A DNA stretch of 64,000 nucleotides from Anaerolineae bacterium (lineage in GTDB: Bacteria > Chloroflexota > Anaerolineae > Aggregatilineales > Phototrophicaceae): assembly GCA_025055175.1 (NCBI GenBank), contig JANWYT010000032.1, positions 118,816 to 182,815 on the forward strand, read 5' to 3'. The position numbers and the translations under genes were made by a program. This document shows, piece after piece, positions 11,390-23,497 of this stretch (its first letter is position 1; each line of letters opens with the position of its first letter). The notes under the pieces are model-generated. The model saw only the letters and a program-made list of their open reading frames with translations. It was not told where the DNA came from and did not search any database.

Positions 11390-11938
11390 ATGGACATCAC
11401 AGAGACCGTCTACGTCCCCGATCGATCAAGCTGGCGAGCCTGGTTGGCAGAGAATCACGCCCACAAACAGGAGATTTGGCTGCTCTACCCCACCAAAGCC
11501 AGCGGCAAGCCGCGCGTCGCCTACATCGATGCAGTAGAAGAAGCGCTGTGCTTCGGTTGGATTGACGGGCTGACCAAGAGCTACGACGCCGAGACGCAGG
11601 CCCAGCGCTTCACACCGCGCCGCCCCAAGAGCAACTGGACAGAACTGAACAAGGAGCGCGCGCGTCGCCTGATCGCCGCTGGGCTGATGACCGATGCAGG
11701 AAGCGCCGTCTTGCCTGACCTGACGCTGAAGCCGCTGGAGATTGCCCCAGACGTTTTAGCGGCACTGCAAGCCGATCCGCAGGTTTGGGCTAACTGGCAA
11801 GGCTTTGATGAGCTGTATCAGCGCATACGCGTTGGCTACGTGGAGGAGCAGCGCCGCAACCGCGCGGAATTCCAACGCCGCTTGGCCAATCTGGTAGCCA
11901 AGACGCGCCAGAACAAGCGTTTCGGCACGATAACCTGA
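11390..11938 (+). CDS. YdeI/OmdA-family protein
   Basis: A 182-residue protein with the YdeI-like domain: SWRAWLAENHAHKQEIWLLY, the conserved YIDAVEEALCFGWIDGLTK block, RFTPRRPKSNWTELNK, and a C-terminal helical OmdA-type segment rich in Arg and Asn. Such proteins are common in bacteria but their biochemical role is not firmly known; some have been linked to cell-envelope stress or peptide resistance. The ATG follows the Rieske stop by about 30 bases, so cotranscription is likely, but no functional link is evident. Confidence 0.8.
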   Translation: MDITETVYVPDRSSWRAWLAENHAHKQEIWLLYPTKASGKPRVAYIDAVEEALCFGWIDGLTKSYDAETQAQRFTPRRPKSNWTELNKERARRLIAAGLMTDAGSAVLPDLTLKPLEIAPDVLAALQADPQVWANWQGFDELYQRIRVGYVEEQRRNRAEFQRRLANLVAKTRQNKRFGTIT

Positions 11939-12053
11939 GCCAGACAAAACAGGCTGCTTACAACTTTTTGCCAACTCTCCTATGCGCCTCTGATGGACAA
12001 CCCTTAGGCTTGATGAGAATCGTTCATTTTGTTGGAAGCCTGAGAGGCCGCCC

Positions 12054-14648
<2,595 letters not shown>

Positions 14649-14736
14649 CATCAGACGCGGAGCGCAGAAGCGCATGGACAGGCTGCACACGCCTCTATAT
14701 GATGGCCTGGTGTCCAGTCCTGAGGAGGCCTGCTCC

Positions 14737-15381
14737 ATGCCCCCCATCCATGCCTTGATCTTCGATATGGACGGCGTCATCGTCAACAGCGCCGAATGGC
14801 ATTACCAATCCTGGCAGAGACTGGCCGATGAAGAAGGCTGGCCTTTCGACAGGCGCGCCAACGAAGCTCTGCGCGGGCGCGAACGCGCCGAGTCGCTGCG
14901 TTTGATCGTAGGCGATGGCCTGGACAAACAGCGCGAAGCGGAATATTTGGAACGCAAGAATCGCTACTTCTGGGAACAAGCGGAACACATGAGCCAGGGC
15001 GACATCTTGCCTGGCGTCCTGGCCCTGTTGGAGCAGGCGCGGGCCAGGAACTTGAGGCTGGGGGTGGCCTCTGCCAGCCGCAACGCCAGCGCTGTGTTGC
15101 GTCGCTTGGGCCTCTACGATATTTTCGGCGTGGTAGCCGATGGCAACATGCCTCTGCCTCCCAAGCCCGCCCCCGACCTGTTCCTGTGGGTGGCGCACAA
15201 GCTCAACGTCCAACCCTGCCAGGCTATCGTCTTCGAAGACTCGCAGCACAACCTAGAAGCAGCGCTGCAGGCAGGCTTCTGGACAGTGGGGCTGGGCGAA
15301 GCTTGCGGCTCACAGGCCCACCTGCGCTACCCCGATTTGAGCAGCGTCAGCTTGGATGATCTGCTGTGCGCCCTGGCCTGA
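14737..15381 (+). CDS. HAD-superfamily phosphatase/phosphomutase (beta-phosphoglucomutase type)
   Basis: A 214-residue HAD protein with motif I DMDGVIVNS (Asp nucleophile and the second Asp), an alpha-helical cap typical of subclass IA, motif II in LGVASASRN, Lys in PPKPAPDLF, and motif IV in VFEDSQHN. This fits the beta-phosphoglucomutase/phosphoglycolate phosphatase group, acting on small phosphorylated sugars; the substrate is not evident. The chosen ATG lies eight bases after TGAGGAGG at 14721-14728. It follows clpB at 88 bases and ends nine bases before the convergent acyltransferase gene. Confidence 0.88.
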   Translation: MPPIHALIFDMDGVIVNSAEWHYQSWQRLADEEGWPFDRRANEALRGRERAESLRLIVGDGLDKQREAEYLERKNRYFWEQAEHMSQGDILPGVLALLEQARARNLRLGVASASRNASAVLRRLGLYDIFGVVADGNMPLPPKPAPDLFLWVAHKLNVQPCQAIVFEDSQHNLEAALQAGFWTVGLGEACGSQAHLRYPDLSSVSLDDLLCALA

Positions 15382-15389
15382 GCTAGCGC

Positions 15390-16043
15390 TCAGCCGTACT
15401 TCTCCAAGAAGCTAGGCAGGTCGCGCAGGTCAGCAAAGCGCGCCTCCAGCGTAGTCCTATCCCAGTCCCACCAGGCGATCTGCATGAGCTTCTCGGCTAC
15501 GTAGTCAGGGAAGCGCGGACGAATGACCTTCGCTGGCACGCCCACTGCAATCTGGTACGGAGGCACGTCTTTAGTGACGACTGCTCCACTGCCTACGACT
15601 GCTCCTGTGCCAATGCTCACGCCGGGCATGATCGTCACAGCATGGCCCAACCAAACGTCGTGGCCGATGACGCAGGGATGGGCGCGCCGCCATGCGAAGA
15701 AGTCATGATCGTCTTCTTCGTGGAAGCCGTACTGCTGCCGACGATAGGTGGCGTGGTGCTGAGTGACGCGCTCCATCGGATGATTGCCAGGATTGACGCG
15801 CACGTGGGAGGCGATAGAGCAGAACTTGCCCACTGTCGTGTAGATCATGCTCACCTGGTCGTCAGTGTAGCTGTAATCGCCCATGCTGGTTTCGATGAGC
15901 AGGTTGTGTGCGCCAACCTCCGTCCATGCTCCAAGTTGGCACTGCCACAAACGGGCGGTCGGGTGAACGGTGGGCTGTTCGCTCAGGCGTTTAGGCTCTG
16001 GCACAGGGCCAGGCGGGAACTGCGAGATGACATAGTGACTCAC
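15390..16043 (-). CDS. Hexapeptide-repeat acyltransferase (Vat/phosphonate-associated type)
   Basis: A 217-residue left-handed beta-helix transferase. Hexapeptide repeats run through about residues 30-65 and again 120-170 ([32 protein letters not shown]), split by a long loop with [20 protein letters not shown]. The loop and [12 protein letters not shown] resemble the xenobiotic acetyltransferase group and also the transferase associated with phosphonate gene clusters. No other phosphonate gene is here, so an acetyl-CoA-dependent O-acetyltransferase of unknown acceptor is the safest call. Confidence 0.82.
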   Translation of the reverse strand: MSHYVISQFPPGPVPEPKRLSEQPTVHPTARLWQCQLGAWTEVGAHNLLIETSMGDYSYTDDQVSMIYTTVGKFCSIASHVRVNPGNHPMERVTQHHATYRRQQYGFHEEDDHDFFAWRRAHPCVIGHDVWLGHAVTIMPGVSIGTGAVVGSGAVVTKDVPPYQIAVGVPAKVIRPRFPDYVAEKLMQIAWWDWDRTTLEARFADLRDLPSFLEKYG

Positions 16044-16108
16044 GAGAAGCTGCCTTTCGGATGGTGTGCAAGCTATGTCGCTGACTCTAGCACGAAGCAG
16101 GTAGTGCG

Positions 16109-16666
16109 CTAGGCTCGCAAGCGGCGCACCTCATCAGCGTTGAGGAGACGCCATGCGCCGGGCGTCAAGCCTTCAAGCGTGATGGTGCTGATGGCCACGC
16201 GCAGCAGGCGCAGAGTGGGATGGCCTATGGCTGCCGTCATACGTCGCACCTGCCGATTGCGCCCCTCGCGCAGGATTAGCTCCAGCCAGGCCGTCGGCAC
16301 ATTAGCGCGGTAGCGGATGGGGACAGGGCGTGGCGGCAGGTCTGGCTCGGTGGGCAGAAGGCGCGCAGGCACGGGCAAGCATGGCCCGTCGTTGAGAGTG
16401 ATGCCTACTCGCAGGCGCTCCAGCGCCGCTTCGTTGGGTATGCGTTCCACTTGCGCCCAATAAGTGCGCGGATGGTGGCCATGCAATAGGCGCGTCAGCA
16501 AGCGCTTGTCGTCGCTGAGGATGAGTAGGCCCTCGCTATCGTAGTCCAGCCGTCCCGCTGCGTAGACCCCTCCTACGTCGATGAAGTCGGCCAGCGTGGC
16601 GCGCCCTTGCCTGTCAGTGAACTGCGTCAAGACGTTGTATGGTTTCCAGAAGGCCAGGGTTGGCAT
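16109..16666 (-). CDS. rluE: 23S rRNA pseudouridine synthase, RluE type
   Basis: A 185-residue pseudouridine synthase of the RsuA/RluB/E/F family without the N-terminal S4 domain. The catalytic motif [11 protein letters not shown] places the nucleophilic Asp at residue 41; the GRNRQVRRM motif and [10 protein letters not shown] follow. Lack of S4 and the TLNDGP segment favour RluE, which modifies a uridine in the peptidyl-transferase region of 23S rRNA. The ATG lies seven bases after the purK stop; an in-frame TTG two codons earlier overlaps the junction. It is likely cotranscribed with purK. Confidence 0.88.
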   Translation of the reverse strand: MPTLAFWKPYNVLTQFTDRQGRATLADFIDVGGVYAAGRLDYDSEGLLILSDDKRLLTRLLHGHHPRTYWAQVERIPNEAALERLRVGITLNDGPCLPVPARLLPTEPDLPPRPVPIRYRANVPTAWLELILREGRNRQVRRMTAAIGHPTLRLLRVAISTITLEGLTPGAWRLLNADEVRRLRA

Positions 16667-16672
16667 GGTCAA

Positions 16673-17794
16673 TTAGAGATGGACGCGGCTCAAGCAATAT
16701 AAGCCGACTTTCTCCGCGCCGTCAGTGGAGTAGCCCAAGATGTTGATGTGGCCCATGCGCCGTCCCGTCAACGCGCGCGGATGGCCATACCAGTGGACGT
16801 GGACGCCCTCAGTTTGCAGAGCTTCGGCCAGCACGTTGGGGTTAGGCGCGCCGTCGCGCTCACCAACCAGGGCAATGCTCACGGTCGCTGGGGCGATTTG
16901 GGCCACATCGCCTAGAGGTAAGCCCAGCAAGGCGCGCAGGTGGTTCTCAAACTGTGATGTGATGACGCCCTCTAGGCTGTAGAGGCCGCTCTCATGCGGA
17001 CGGGGCATAACCTTGTGTACGACGACTTCGTTCGCGTCTAGCTCAAACAGCCGCGTTGTGTACGCGCCTACGCCGTTCAAAAGGACGACGGCGTCGCGAG
17101 CTGCTTCGGTGGCGCGGATGGCGCTGGCTTCGTCGATGCCCGCCGGACAGAGGACGGTATGACACATATCGGCGCGCGGCACGACTTCCACTACTGGATA
17201 GGCGCGCATATCGCCGTTGGCGGCGCGGACGACAGTCACGCTGAGTTCGCGCAGCGCGCCGACGTTGGCTTCGGCGTACAATTCGCCGTAATCAACCAGA
17301 CGTTCCAGCGCAGGCTGCGCATCGGCAGCGCGCTGCACCTTGACGACAGCGCGACCATCATAGCCGCCTCGGCGCGCCTTCAGCCACACAGGGAAGCCGA
17401 ATTCTTGAGCGGCGTCCAATACGTCGGTCGCCACGCTCACCTTGCGGAAGCGACCCACCTCCAGGCGCGCGTCTAGCTTGCGCTTGAGGGCCAACCTGTC
17501 TTGCAGCACGTCCAGCTCATCCACGCCAGGCCTGAGCGCGACGCCACGCTCAGCCAGCAGACGAAGGGCTACGAGCGGCACTTGTTCACGCTCTATCGTC
17601 ACCCAAGCGCAATCCTCTGCAAAGCGCGCCAGCGCTTCGGCGTCATCCCAGGAAGCGCTGAAGCCGTGAGCAGTGTAGCGCAGCGCCATCGCTTGCGGAT
17701 CGGGGTCATAAATGGCCACGTCTAGGCCGAAGAGCGCAGCGGCGCGCGCCAGATAATGCGCCAGGTGGCCACCGCCGAGGATGCCGATTTTCAT
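16673..17794 (-). CDS. purK: 5-(carboxyamino)imidazole ribonucleotide synthase
   Basis: A 373-residue ATP-grasp enzyme that carboxylates AIR with bicarbonate and ATP in purine synthesis. The N-terminal Rossmann-like start MKIGILGGGHLAHYLARAA, the VWLKARRGGYDGRAVV glycine-rich loop, and HKVMPRPHESGLYSLEG with TSQFENHLRALLGLPLG are all PurK hallmarks. Where many PurK read YEFENVP, this one has TIEREQVP. purE is not adjacent in this window. It is divergent from the amino-acid permease, with 111 bases between them. Confidence 0.92.
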   Translation of the reverse strand: MKIGILGGGHLAHYLARAAALFGLDVAIYDPDPQAMALRYTAHGFSASWDDAEALARFAEDCAWVTIEREQVPLVALRLLAERGVALRPGVDELDVLQDRLALKRKLDARLEVGRFRKVSVATDVLDAAQEFGFPVWLKARRGGYDGRAVVKVQRAADAQPALERLVDYGELYAEANVGALRELSVTVVRAANGDMRAYPVVEVVPRADMCHTVLCPAGIDEASAIRATEAARDAVVLLNGVGAYTTRLFELDANEVVVHKVMPRPHESGLYSLEGVITSQFENHLRALLGLPLGDVAQIAPATVSIALVGERDGAPNPNVLAEALQTEGVHVHWYGHPRALTGRRMGHINILGYSTDGAEKVGLYCLSRVHL

Positions 17795-17905
17795 GCCCTA
17801 TGATCCTGAATGAGTCCAGTCAGTCGTTCGCATGATACCACAACGCGCCATCTTTTGATGAATTACACCATGTTCGTTAACCAAGTTGTGGCACAGTGAC
17901 ACGCC

Positions 17906-19189
17906 ATGATGACGAACACGCCAAACCTCCATCGTTCGCTAGGCCTGAGCGGCGCGATACTTCTAGGTCTGGGCAGTATCGTCGGCACAGGCGTCTACGT
18001 GAGCGTTGGCATCGCTGCTGGAGTAACGGGGGCTAGTGCGCTGCTGGCCGTCATGCTGGCGGCGCTTGTGGCGACGTTCAACGGCCTGAACAGCGCACAG
18101 CTGGCTGCCAACCATCCCGTAAGCGGCGGCACTTATGAATACGCCTATCGTCTGCTTAATCCCTGGCTGGGCTTCACCGCTGGCTGGACGTTCTTGCTGG
18201 CCAAGAGCGCTTCAGCGGCGACAGCAGCGCTGGGCTTCGCCAGCTACCTGCTCACAGCGCTGCAAGCGGACTTGAACCTTCGCGTGCCGCTGGCCCTGTT
18301 GGCCCTAGCTATCTTGACCGCTGTCGCGCTGGGTGGGGTGCAGCGCAGCAACGCTTTCAACCTGGGGATTGTAGCTCTGGCCATTGGCGCGCTGCTATTG
18401 TTCGCCTTCTTCGGCCTCAGCGCGCTGGATAGCGCGAATTTCGCTCCGTTCTTCAGCACCGATCAGCCTCTGCCCGACTTCTTGCAGGCGGTAGCCCTGA
18501 TGTTCGTCGCCTACACGGGCTACGGGCGCATTGCAACGATGGGCGAGGAAGTGCGCGAGCCACGCCGCACGATCCCGCGCGCTATCGTCGGCGCGCTGCT
18601 GGCATCGGCACTGCTCTATGGCTTGGTAGCACTGGCGGCAGTGGGCGCAGTGGGCGCGGCGACGCTGGCCGATCTGACCGTGCAGGGACGCGCTCCGCTG
18701 GAACTCATCGCGCGCCAGTTGGGTCAACCGCTGCTAGCGCAGATTGTCGCCATAGGAGCGATGGCAGCCATGCTCAGTGTGCTGCTCAACTTGGTTCTTG
18801 GCTTGTCGCGGGTGCTGCTGGCTATGGGTCGACGCTGCGATATGCCACCGCTGGTGGCCCGCCTCAACGCCGCCAACACTACGCCTCCCTACGCTGTGCT
18901 GGGCGTATCCCTGCTCATCAGCCTGCTCATCCTGAGCGGGGACATCGCGGCCACTTGGTCGTTCAGCGCTTTCAGCGTGCTGATTTATTACGCCATCACC
19001 GACCTAGCTGCGCTGCGCCTGAAGATTGAACAGCGCTTATTCCCGCGCTGGGTAGCGCTGTTTGGCTTGGCAAGCTGTGCTTTCCTAGCTTTCTGGGTTG
19101 ATCCACCGATTTGGCTGTTGGGCCTGACTCTCATCGTCGGTGGCCTGGCTTGGCAGCGAGCAGCGCGCCGCTTGTTCGGCAAACTCTGA
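17906..19189 (+). CDS. APC-family amino-acid permease
   Basis: A 427-residue integral membrane protein with about 12 hydrophobic segments. The first segment carries the APC glycine signature LLGLGSIVGTGVYVSVG, where the unwound helix 1 binds the substrate amine and carboxyl groups. Segment 6, ALMFVAYTGYGRIATMGEEV, contains the family's conserved region. It probably imports or exchanges an amino acid; the substrate cannot be named. Hydrophobic composition explains the sharp drop in charged codons. It is transcribed divergently from purK. Confidence 0.9.
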   Translation: MMTNTPNLHRSLGLSGAILLGLGSIVGTGVYVSVGIAAGVTGASALLAVMLAALVATFNGLNSAQLAANHPVSGGTYEYAYRLLNPWLGFTAGWTFLLAKSASAATAALGFASYLLTALQADLNLRVPLALLALAILTAVALGGVQRSNAFNLGIVALAIGALLLFAFFGLSALDSANFAPFFSTDQPLPDFLQAVALMFVAYTGYGRIATMGEEVREPRRTIPRAIVGALLASALLYGLVALAAVGAVGAATLADLTVQGRAPLELIARQLGQPLLAQIVAIGAMAAMLSVLLNLVLGLSRVLLAMGRRCDMPPLVARLNAANTTPPYAVLGVSLLISLLILSGDIAATWSFSAFSVLIYYAITDLAALRLKIEQRLFPRWVALFGLASCAFLAFWVDPPIWLLGLTLIVGGLAWQRAARRLFGKL

Positions 19190-19231
19190 AGCCTTCATAC
19201 GTCGTCAATGTCGAGAATGGGGCGACATAGG

Positions 19232-20146
19232 CTAGGCAGCTGCCGCGGGCATCAGTCGGCGCTTGCGCCACCAGCCCCAAGCCAAGATGGCCAGCGGCAC
19301 GCTCATGTAGGGGACGAAGTGGCCCATGCTGAGTGAGGCAAACAGCGCGGCCCAACTCAGCGGCACGAGCAACCACCAGGGCGCGCCGTTCATCAGCGTG
19401 AGCTGCGTGTAGATGAGACCGAGCGGATTGGCCAGCAGAGCAGCAGCGCGCGTCATGGCTTCATCATCCTGGCACAAAGCCCAGAGCAAAGTCAGCAAGC
19501 CCAGGCCCGCCAGCAAGACCACAGGCAGCAACGTAGCAGCATCATAGGGCGGGTAGAGTGGCACACCCAAGACGCGCAGGATGGAGAAAAAGCCGGTCGT
19601 GTTGGCGGCGCTGTAGATAGGTGGAGCGCTAGTCACGCTCAGGCCTGCCATCCAGTCATTGAACCAGTTGGGATAGATGAGAAAGGGCCAGCCCCACACC
19701 ACCAAGCAAGCCAATGGAAATTTCCACAGCGTAGCGCGGTCGCGTCTCAGCCAGCCCCACAAGTGGTAAGGCAGCAGAATGATGGCGCTCTGCGGCTTCA
19801 GGCTGATGAAGGACGCCAAGAAAGCTCCGCTCCAGCCTGAACGAACCTTGCTAGCCATGGTCCACAGGATCAACTCTATCTGCCCGCTGCTCAGCTCGTG
19901 AATGACGGGGAAGTAAAAAATCCACTGCCAGAAACGCGTCTTGAAGGCCCAGACGAGCAAGCCAACGTTGAAGACTCCCCACAGAATGAACATGAGCGGC
20001 ATGGCGTCTCGGCCAAACAGGGCCATGACGGCCCAGATAGGCATCATGCCCATCGGGTAGCGGTAGGGAATGCCATCATAAGGATTACCGCCCTGCAAGA
20101 AGACCAGAGCAGCGAGGTAGTTCACTGAAAAGTCGTAAGCGTTCAT
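19232..20146 (-). CDS. GT87-like (DUF2029) membrane glycosyltransferase
   Basis: A 304-residue membrane protein with about eight hydrophobic segments. The motif YDFSVNYLAALVFLQGGNPYD near the N terminus is the loop that follows transmembrane helix 1 in GT-C polyprenol-phosphate sugar transferases of the GT87 group, where the Asp is catalytic. Here it begins at residue 3, so the usual first helix is missing; the gene may start elsewhere or be truncated. It lies 18 bases after the FemAB-like gene, so both probably act on the cell envelope or on a lipid-linked sugar. Confidence 0.72.
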   Translation of the reverse strand: MNAYDFSVNYLAALVFLQGGNPYDGIPYRYPMGMMPIWAVMALFGRDAMPLMFILWGVFNVGLLVWAFKTRFWQWIFYFPVIHELSSGQIELILWTMASKVRSGWSGAFLASFISLKPQSAIILLPYHLWGWLRRDRATLWKFPLACLVVWGWPFLIYPNWFNDWMAGLSVTSAPPIYSAANTTGFFSILRVLGVPLYPPYDAATLLPVVLLAGLGLLTLLWALCQDDEAMTRAAALLANPLGLIYTQLTLMNGAPWWLLVPLSWAALFASLSMGHFVPYMSVPLAILAWGWWRKRRLMPAAAA

Positions 20147-20164
20147 AAGCTTCTACCAATCGGC

Positions 20165-21235
20165 TCAACGGCGGATGAGGCGACGTAAACGCGGCAAGGC
20201 GTCGCGGTAAGCACGGTAGAGCAGCGACGAGGGTGCGTAATCCCACGCGCCGACATGGCGCACCACCTGGCCTCGGAAGCCGCGCTTGAATTCGTAGACG
20301 CCCCACAAACGGTCATCCTCGTGGAAGACTGTCGGCGCGCCCCACCAATCATACGTGGTGCAACCCTGAGACTTGGCCCACTGCAGCGCCGTCCATTGGA
20401 GCGCATAATTCGGCATAGCGTCGCGGTGCAGCACCGAAGAAGCGCCATAGAAATACCAACAGGTCGCGCCGTAGCGATACAGGACGACATGAGCCAGCGG
20501 CTGACCTTCCAACTCGGCAATGAAGGCTTGCGCCAGGCCCGCGCGCATGAAGCCTTCCCAGGCGTGCCGATAGTAGCTGTAGGGGCGCGTCAGGAAGCCG
20601 TCGCGCGCGCCTGTCTGCTGATAAAGATCGTAGAGCAGAGGCATATCATTCGGTGTAGCGGGACGCACGACGACGCCGCGCTTCTCGGCGGTGCGTATCT
20701 TGCGACGCGTGTTCTGGCTGAAGCTGGCCAGCAACTCATCCAGCGCGAGGCTTAAGTCGGTCTTGAGGGTGTTGGGAAACTGGATTTGCTCATGACTGAA
20801 GTGCCAGCCGCGCGCATGCAGCAAATCGCACACTGCCTGTCCAAAGGCGTCTGGCTCATCCTCATCGGTGTTTGGCACGCCTCGGCCTAATACAATATCG
20901 GGATCAATCTTCAGCCACAGAGCGCGGCGTTGACGAGCCAGGGCTTCTAACTGCTCCAGGACGCCTTCTAGCAGGGCTAGATCAAGGCGCGCCAGCAGTG
21001 GGCCTTTGGGCGCATACAGCAGTGACAAGCCAAACAGGCGGCGCTGGCCGACGCTGGCACAGGCGACTATTTGTTCACTCTCAGTGAAGGCCAGGCGCAG
21101 CGGCTGCCAGCCTGTCTCGGCCCGCTTGAAGTCGCCCCAAGCCCACGATTGCAGGATATGAGTGGAGGGCATGGCCTGGGCCAGTGCATCCCACTCCGCC
21201 TGGGCGATGATGGTGTTGGAGCGCAAAGATGACAC
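20165..21235 (-). CDS. FemAB/FemX-like aminoacyltransferase
   Basis: A 356-residue protein with two GNAT-like halves. WGDFKRAETGWQPLRLAF opens the first and the second contains RRKIRTAEKRGVVV, TGARDGFLTRPYSYY and YYFYGASS-type elements typical of FemX/MurJ-associated transferases that use aminoacyl-tRNA to add amino acids to lipid II. The presence of DWWGAPTVFHEDDRLWGVYEFKRGF near the C terminus fits the family. The start is GTG 21235, three bases after the upstream stop. Acceptor and tRNA are unknown. Confidence 0.83.
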   Translation of the reverse strand: MSSLRSNTIIAQAEWDALAQAMPSTHILQSWAWGDFKRAETGWQPLRLAFTESEQIVACASVGQRRLFGLSLLYAPKGPLLARLDLALLEGVLEQLEALARQRRALWLKIDPDIVLGRGVPNTDEDEPDAFGQAVCDLLHARGWHFSHEQIQFPNTLKTDLSLALDELLASFSQNTRRKIRTAEKRGVVVRPATPNDMPLLYDLYQQTGARDGFLTRPYSYYRHAWEGFMRAGLAQAFIAELEGQPLAHVVLYRYGATCWYFYGASSVLHRDAMPNYALQWTALQWAKSQGCTTYDWWGAPTVFHEDDRLWGVYEFKRGFRGQVVRHVGAWDYAPSSLLYRAYRDALPRLRRLIRR

Positions 21236-21238
21236 GCT

Positions 21239-22219
21239 TCAACGCGCCTCTTGGGTGTCAAAGTGAGTTTCGTCCACAACCTGGAGACGCTGAGCGATCT
21301 TCTCGGCGAAGATGAGGACAGTTGGCAGCAGCAGAGCAGCAGCGACACACCACCACCAAGCATCTAGGCTAGACCATGACCATAGCCTGCCCACTAGGTA
21401 GCGATGTTCCTGGCCGTCGCTGGTGATGATGCGCAGCAAGCGTGGTGCGCTATCGCAGTAGCTGCCGTAGTTCATCGGCTCAAAGCTGGCCAGACCCTCT
21501 TCGCCAAGCCAAACCTCACGCGCGCCCTGCGCTGCGAATCGATACTCTACGCACTCACCTCTCGTCTGCCAGGCAAATTCCACATCGAACGCGATGGGCT
21601 GGTCTACGCGGATTTCGCCTGACATGTCGCGGTTTACTGCGAGCAGCATAGCCAAGAGCATGACAACTAGCACAGCGCTCTGGGCAATGGATATTACAAG
21701 CCTGCGAGTTGGCTTGATGAGCAAAGCGAAGGTCAGAACCAAGCAGAGGCCATAAGCTCCAGGGACGATGCTCAGCAAAGTTTGAAACGTTGTGTACGCA
21801 GACTGAATAATGACATCGCGGTTGAGTGTGTCGCCCAATTCATTCAGTACTCCTAATATGCGTCCCCAGGGAGCGTTGAAATAACTCGCCTGGCTCATAA
21901 CCAGCAGAACAATAGCCAACGCGCTGTGCAGCCCGATCATGCTGTCCGACCAGAGCGCGAGGTTCTGATGGCGCCTCCAAAACACATAGGACGAGGCGAG
22001 AAGTAACAGGCTTGTGAGGACAGGCAAGGCAAGACCGTAGATGTACTGGGCGTCGACTGGTGAAATAGGCTCTGTCATCCTGTAGCTGAGAATGTAGATG
22101 AACGCATGGCAAAGCAAAACTGAGAACCAAGTGACGAGCCAACGTTCGAAGCTGACGTCGTTCAAGAAAGCGCGCCAATTGGCGCGAGAAGCTGGCGAAC
22201 TCTGAGCCATCTCACTCAC
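21239..22219 (-). CDS. Membrane protein of unknown function
   Basis: A 326-residue protein I do not recognise. Hydropathy read by eye shows about six membrane segments: near residues 28-46, 62-80, 95-110, 150-170, 175-195 and a last one at about 285-305. Between the last two lies an extracytoplasmic stretch of about 85 residues with two cysteines (GECVEYRF and GSYCDSAP) that could form a disulfide. It is immediately followed (three bases) by the FemAB-like gene, so the two are probably cotranscribed and the protein may serve the envelope. Confidence 0.7.
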   Translation of the reverse strand: MSEMAQSSPASRANWRAFLNDVSFERWLVTWFSVLLCHAFIYILSYRMTEPISPVDAQYIYGLALPVLTSLLLLASSYVFWRRHQNLALWSDSMIGLHSALAIVLLVMSQASYFNAPWGRILGVLNELGDTLNRDVIIQSAYTTFQTLLSIVPGAYGLCLVLTFALLIKPTRRLVISIAQSAVLVVMLLAMLLAVNRDMSGEIRVDQPIAFDVEFAWQTRGECVEYRFAAQGAREVWLGEEGLASFEPMNYGSYCDSAPRLLRIITSDGQEHRYLVGRLWSWSSLDAWWWCVAAALLLPTVLIFAEKIAQRLQVVDETHFDTQEAR

Positions 22220-22317
22220 TAGGATATCTCCTCATCGCGATCAAGATAGAGATTAGGTCTCGATTGTGAGTCAGCCACTCTCTTTTATCCAGTGTTTCGC
22301 GACTGGGCCGATTTGGC

Positions 22318-23397
22318 TCAGCTCTTGGTCAGCGTACCGCAGTCCAGCGCGCCGTCGATGACGCGCGTCTGGCCCTTCCAAGCGGTCTCAATGCCGAAGC
22401 TCTGCCACTTGGCCTGATCGTTGAAAACACATTCATGCACCCTGTTGGGTTCGCTCAGGCGCACAATGTAGCGCTCTTCACGACCACGCTCCCGCTCACA
22501 CCCGACGCTGCGCTGATTAGCACAGCGCAGGTTAGGCTCACCCCAGACAGGCGTCTGATTGAGGCTTGCGCCGCTGGTTGGCACGCGCCGCGCAGCCTCG
22601 TAACGCTGCCCGCTGAAGGTACACCAGTTGTCGTACACAGGTTCACTACGATACTTAGGCGAGCAGACTTCCTGTTGGCGGAACGTGCCATCTCCTTGAT
22701 CCATGCGCACAGTGGTGCAGGTCTCGCCGTCCGGCACCTGGCGGGTGCTGCGCTGGCGCTGCACACACATACCCATGACCACGTTATCGCCAGCGGGTCG
22801 CAGATCGTGCCAGTTACTCTCGGTGAAGTTGCGGTATTCGTCGATGAGTATGACCCGCTCCCAGCTGTGGCCGGCTACGATCAGCGTCGTTTCGCGCCGC
22901 CATCCAAAGAACACCACCAGACCAACCACGATCAGAGCTACGATCCCCAGGCCGATCATCAGGCCGCGCCGCGATCCTCCGCCTCCAGACGATCCCTGAG
23001 CTTGGGCCATCATAGCGTCGAATTGTTCCTTGACGACATCGCGCGGGCCAGAACTGGCGAATTGACCATCGGCTGCCCGCTGCTGAGCGGCCAAGACGTT
23101 GGCGACTTTGCCTTCCTTGAGCGGCGAGCCGCACTGCTGGCAAAAATCAGCTTTGGCGCCGTTGAGCTGGTTGCACGCCGGGCAGATGACATCCGCACCG
23201 ACGTATTCGTGGCCGATGACCTCGACCATCTGCGACTCGTCAGGATAATAGCGCGAATCAGGGTTTTGTGGCGCGCCGCAATTGGGACAGAAGCGCTGGG
23301 ATTTACCCAGCAGGCCTTTCGTGCCACAGAATTGACAATCCCAAAGCATTTCATAGGTCTTGCTGCCGCGGACGCGACCGCCGCTCGGATCGTTCAT
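22318..23397 (-). CDS. Double zinc-ribbon, single-pass membrane protein
   Basis: A 359-residue protein. Two zinc ribbons occupy the N terminus: CQFC...CPNC at residues 21-40 and CPAC...CQQC at 72-89. A Gln/Ala/Gly/Ser-rich linker leads to one membrane helix at about 145-166, after which about 190 residues, rich in cysteine and arginine, follow. The ribbons would be cytoplasmic and the C-terminal part outside. The downstream region includes VVMGMCVQRQRS, VCSPKYRSEPVYDNWCTFSG and HECVFNDQ, none of which I can assign. The start follows AGAGGGA; the GTG one codon earlier is an alternative. Function unknown; a sensor or assembly factor is possible. Confidence 0.75.
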   Translation of the reverse strand: MNDPSGGRVRGSKTYEMLWDCQFCGTKGLLGKSQRFCPNCGAPQNPDSRYYPDESQMVEVIGHEYVGADVICPACNQLNGAKADFCQQCGSPLKEGKVANVLAAQQRAADGQFASSGPRDVVKEQFDAMMAQAQGSSGGGGSRRGLMIGLGIVALIVVGLVVFFGWRRETTLIVAGHSWERVILIDEYRNFTESNWHDLRPAGDNVVMGMCVQRQRSTRQVPDGETCTTVRMDQGDGTFRQQEVCSPKYRSEPVYDNWCTFSGQRYEAARRVPTSGASLNQTPVWGEPNLRCANQRSVGCERERGREERYIVRLSEPNRVHECVFNDQAKWQSFGIETAWKGQTRVIDGALDCGTLTKS

Positions 23398-23497
23398 CAC
23401 GATGAATTTCCCTCTCGTCTTAGTCGTGTTGGCGCGTTAATCGCTGCGTCGGGCCAGGATCGCAGCAGCGATCAGACCGTGCAGCAGGTTGGGCGTT

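Noticed and set aside
11950..12053. CIRCE element before clpB
   Set aside because: No TTAGCACTC or GAGTGCTAA arm is present here or elsewhere in the window.
17821..17905. Operator in the purK-permease divergent region
   Set aside because: Partial symmetric words exist but no dyad of clear length; a TGG-TATCAT extended -10 on the minus strand is too weak to list.
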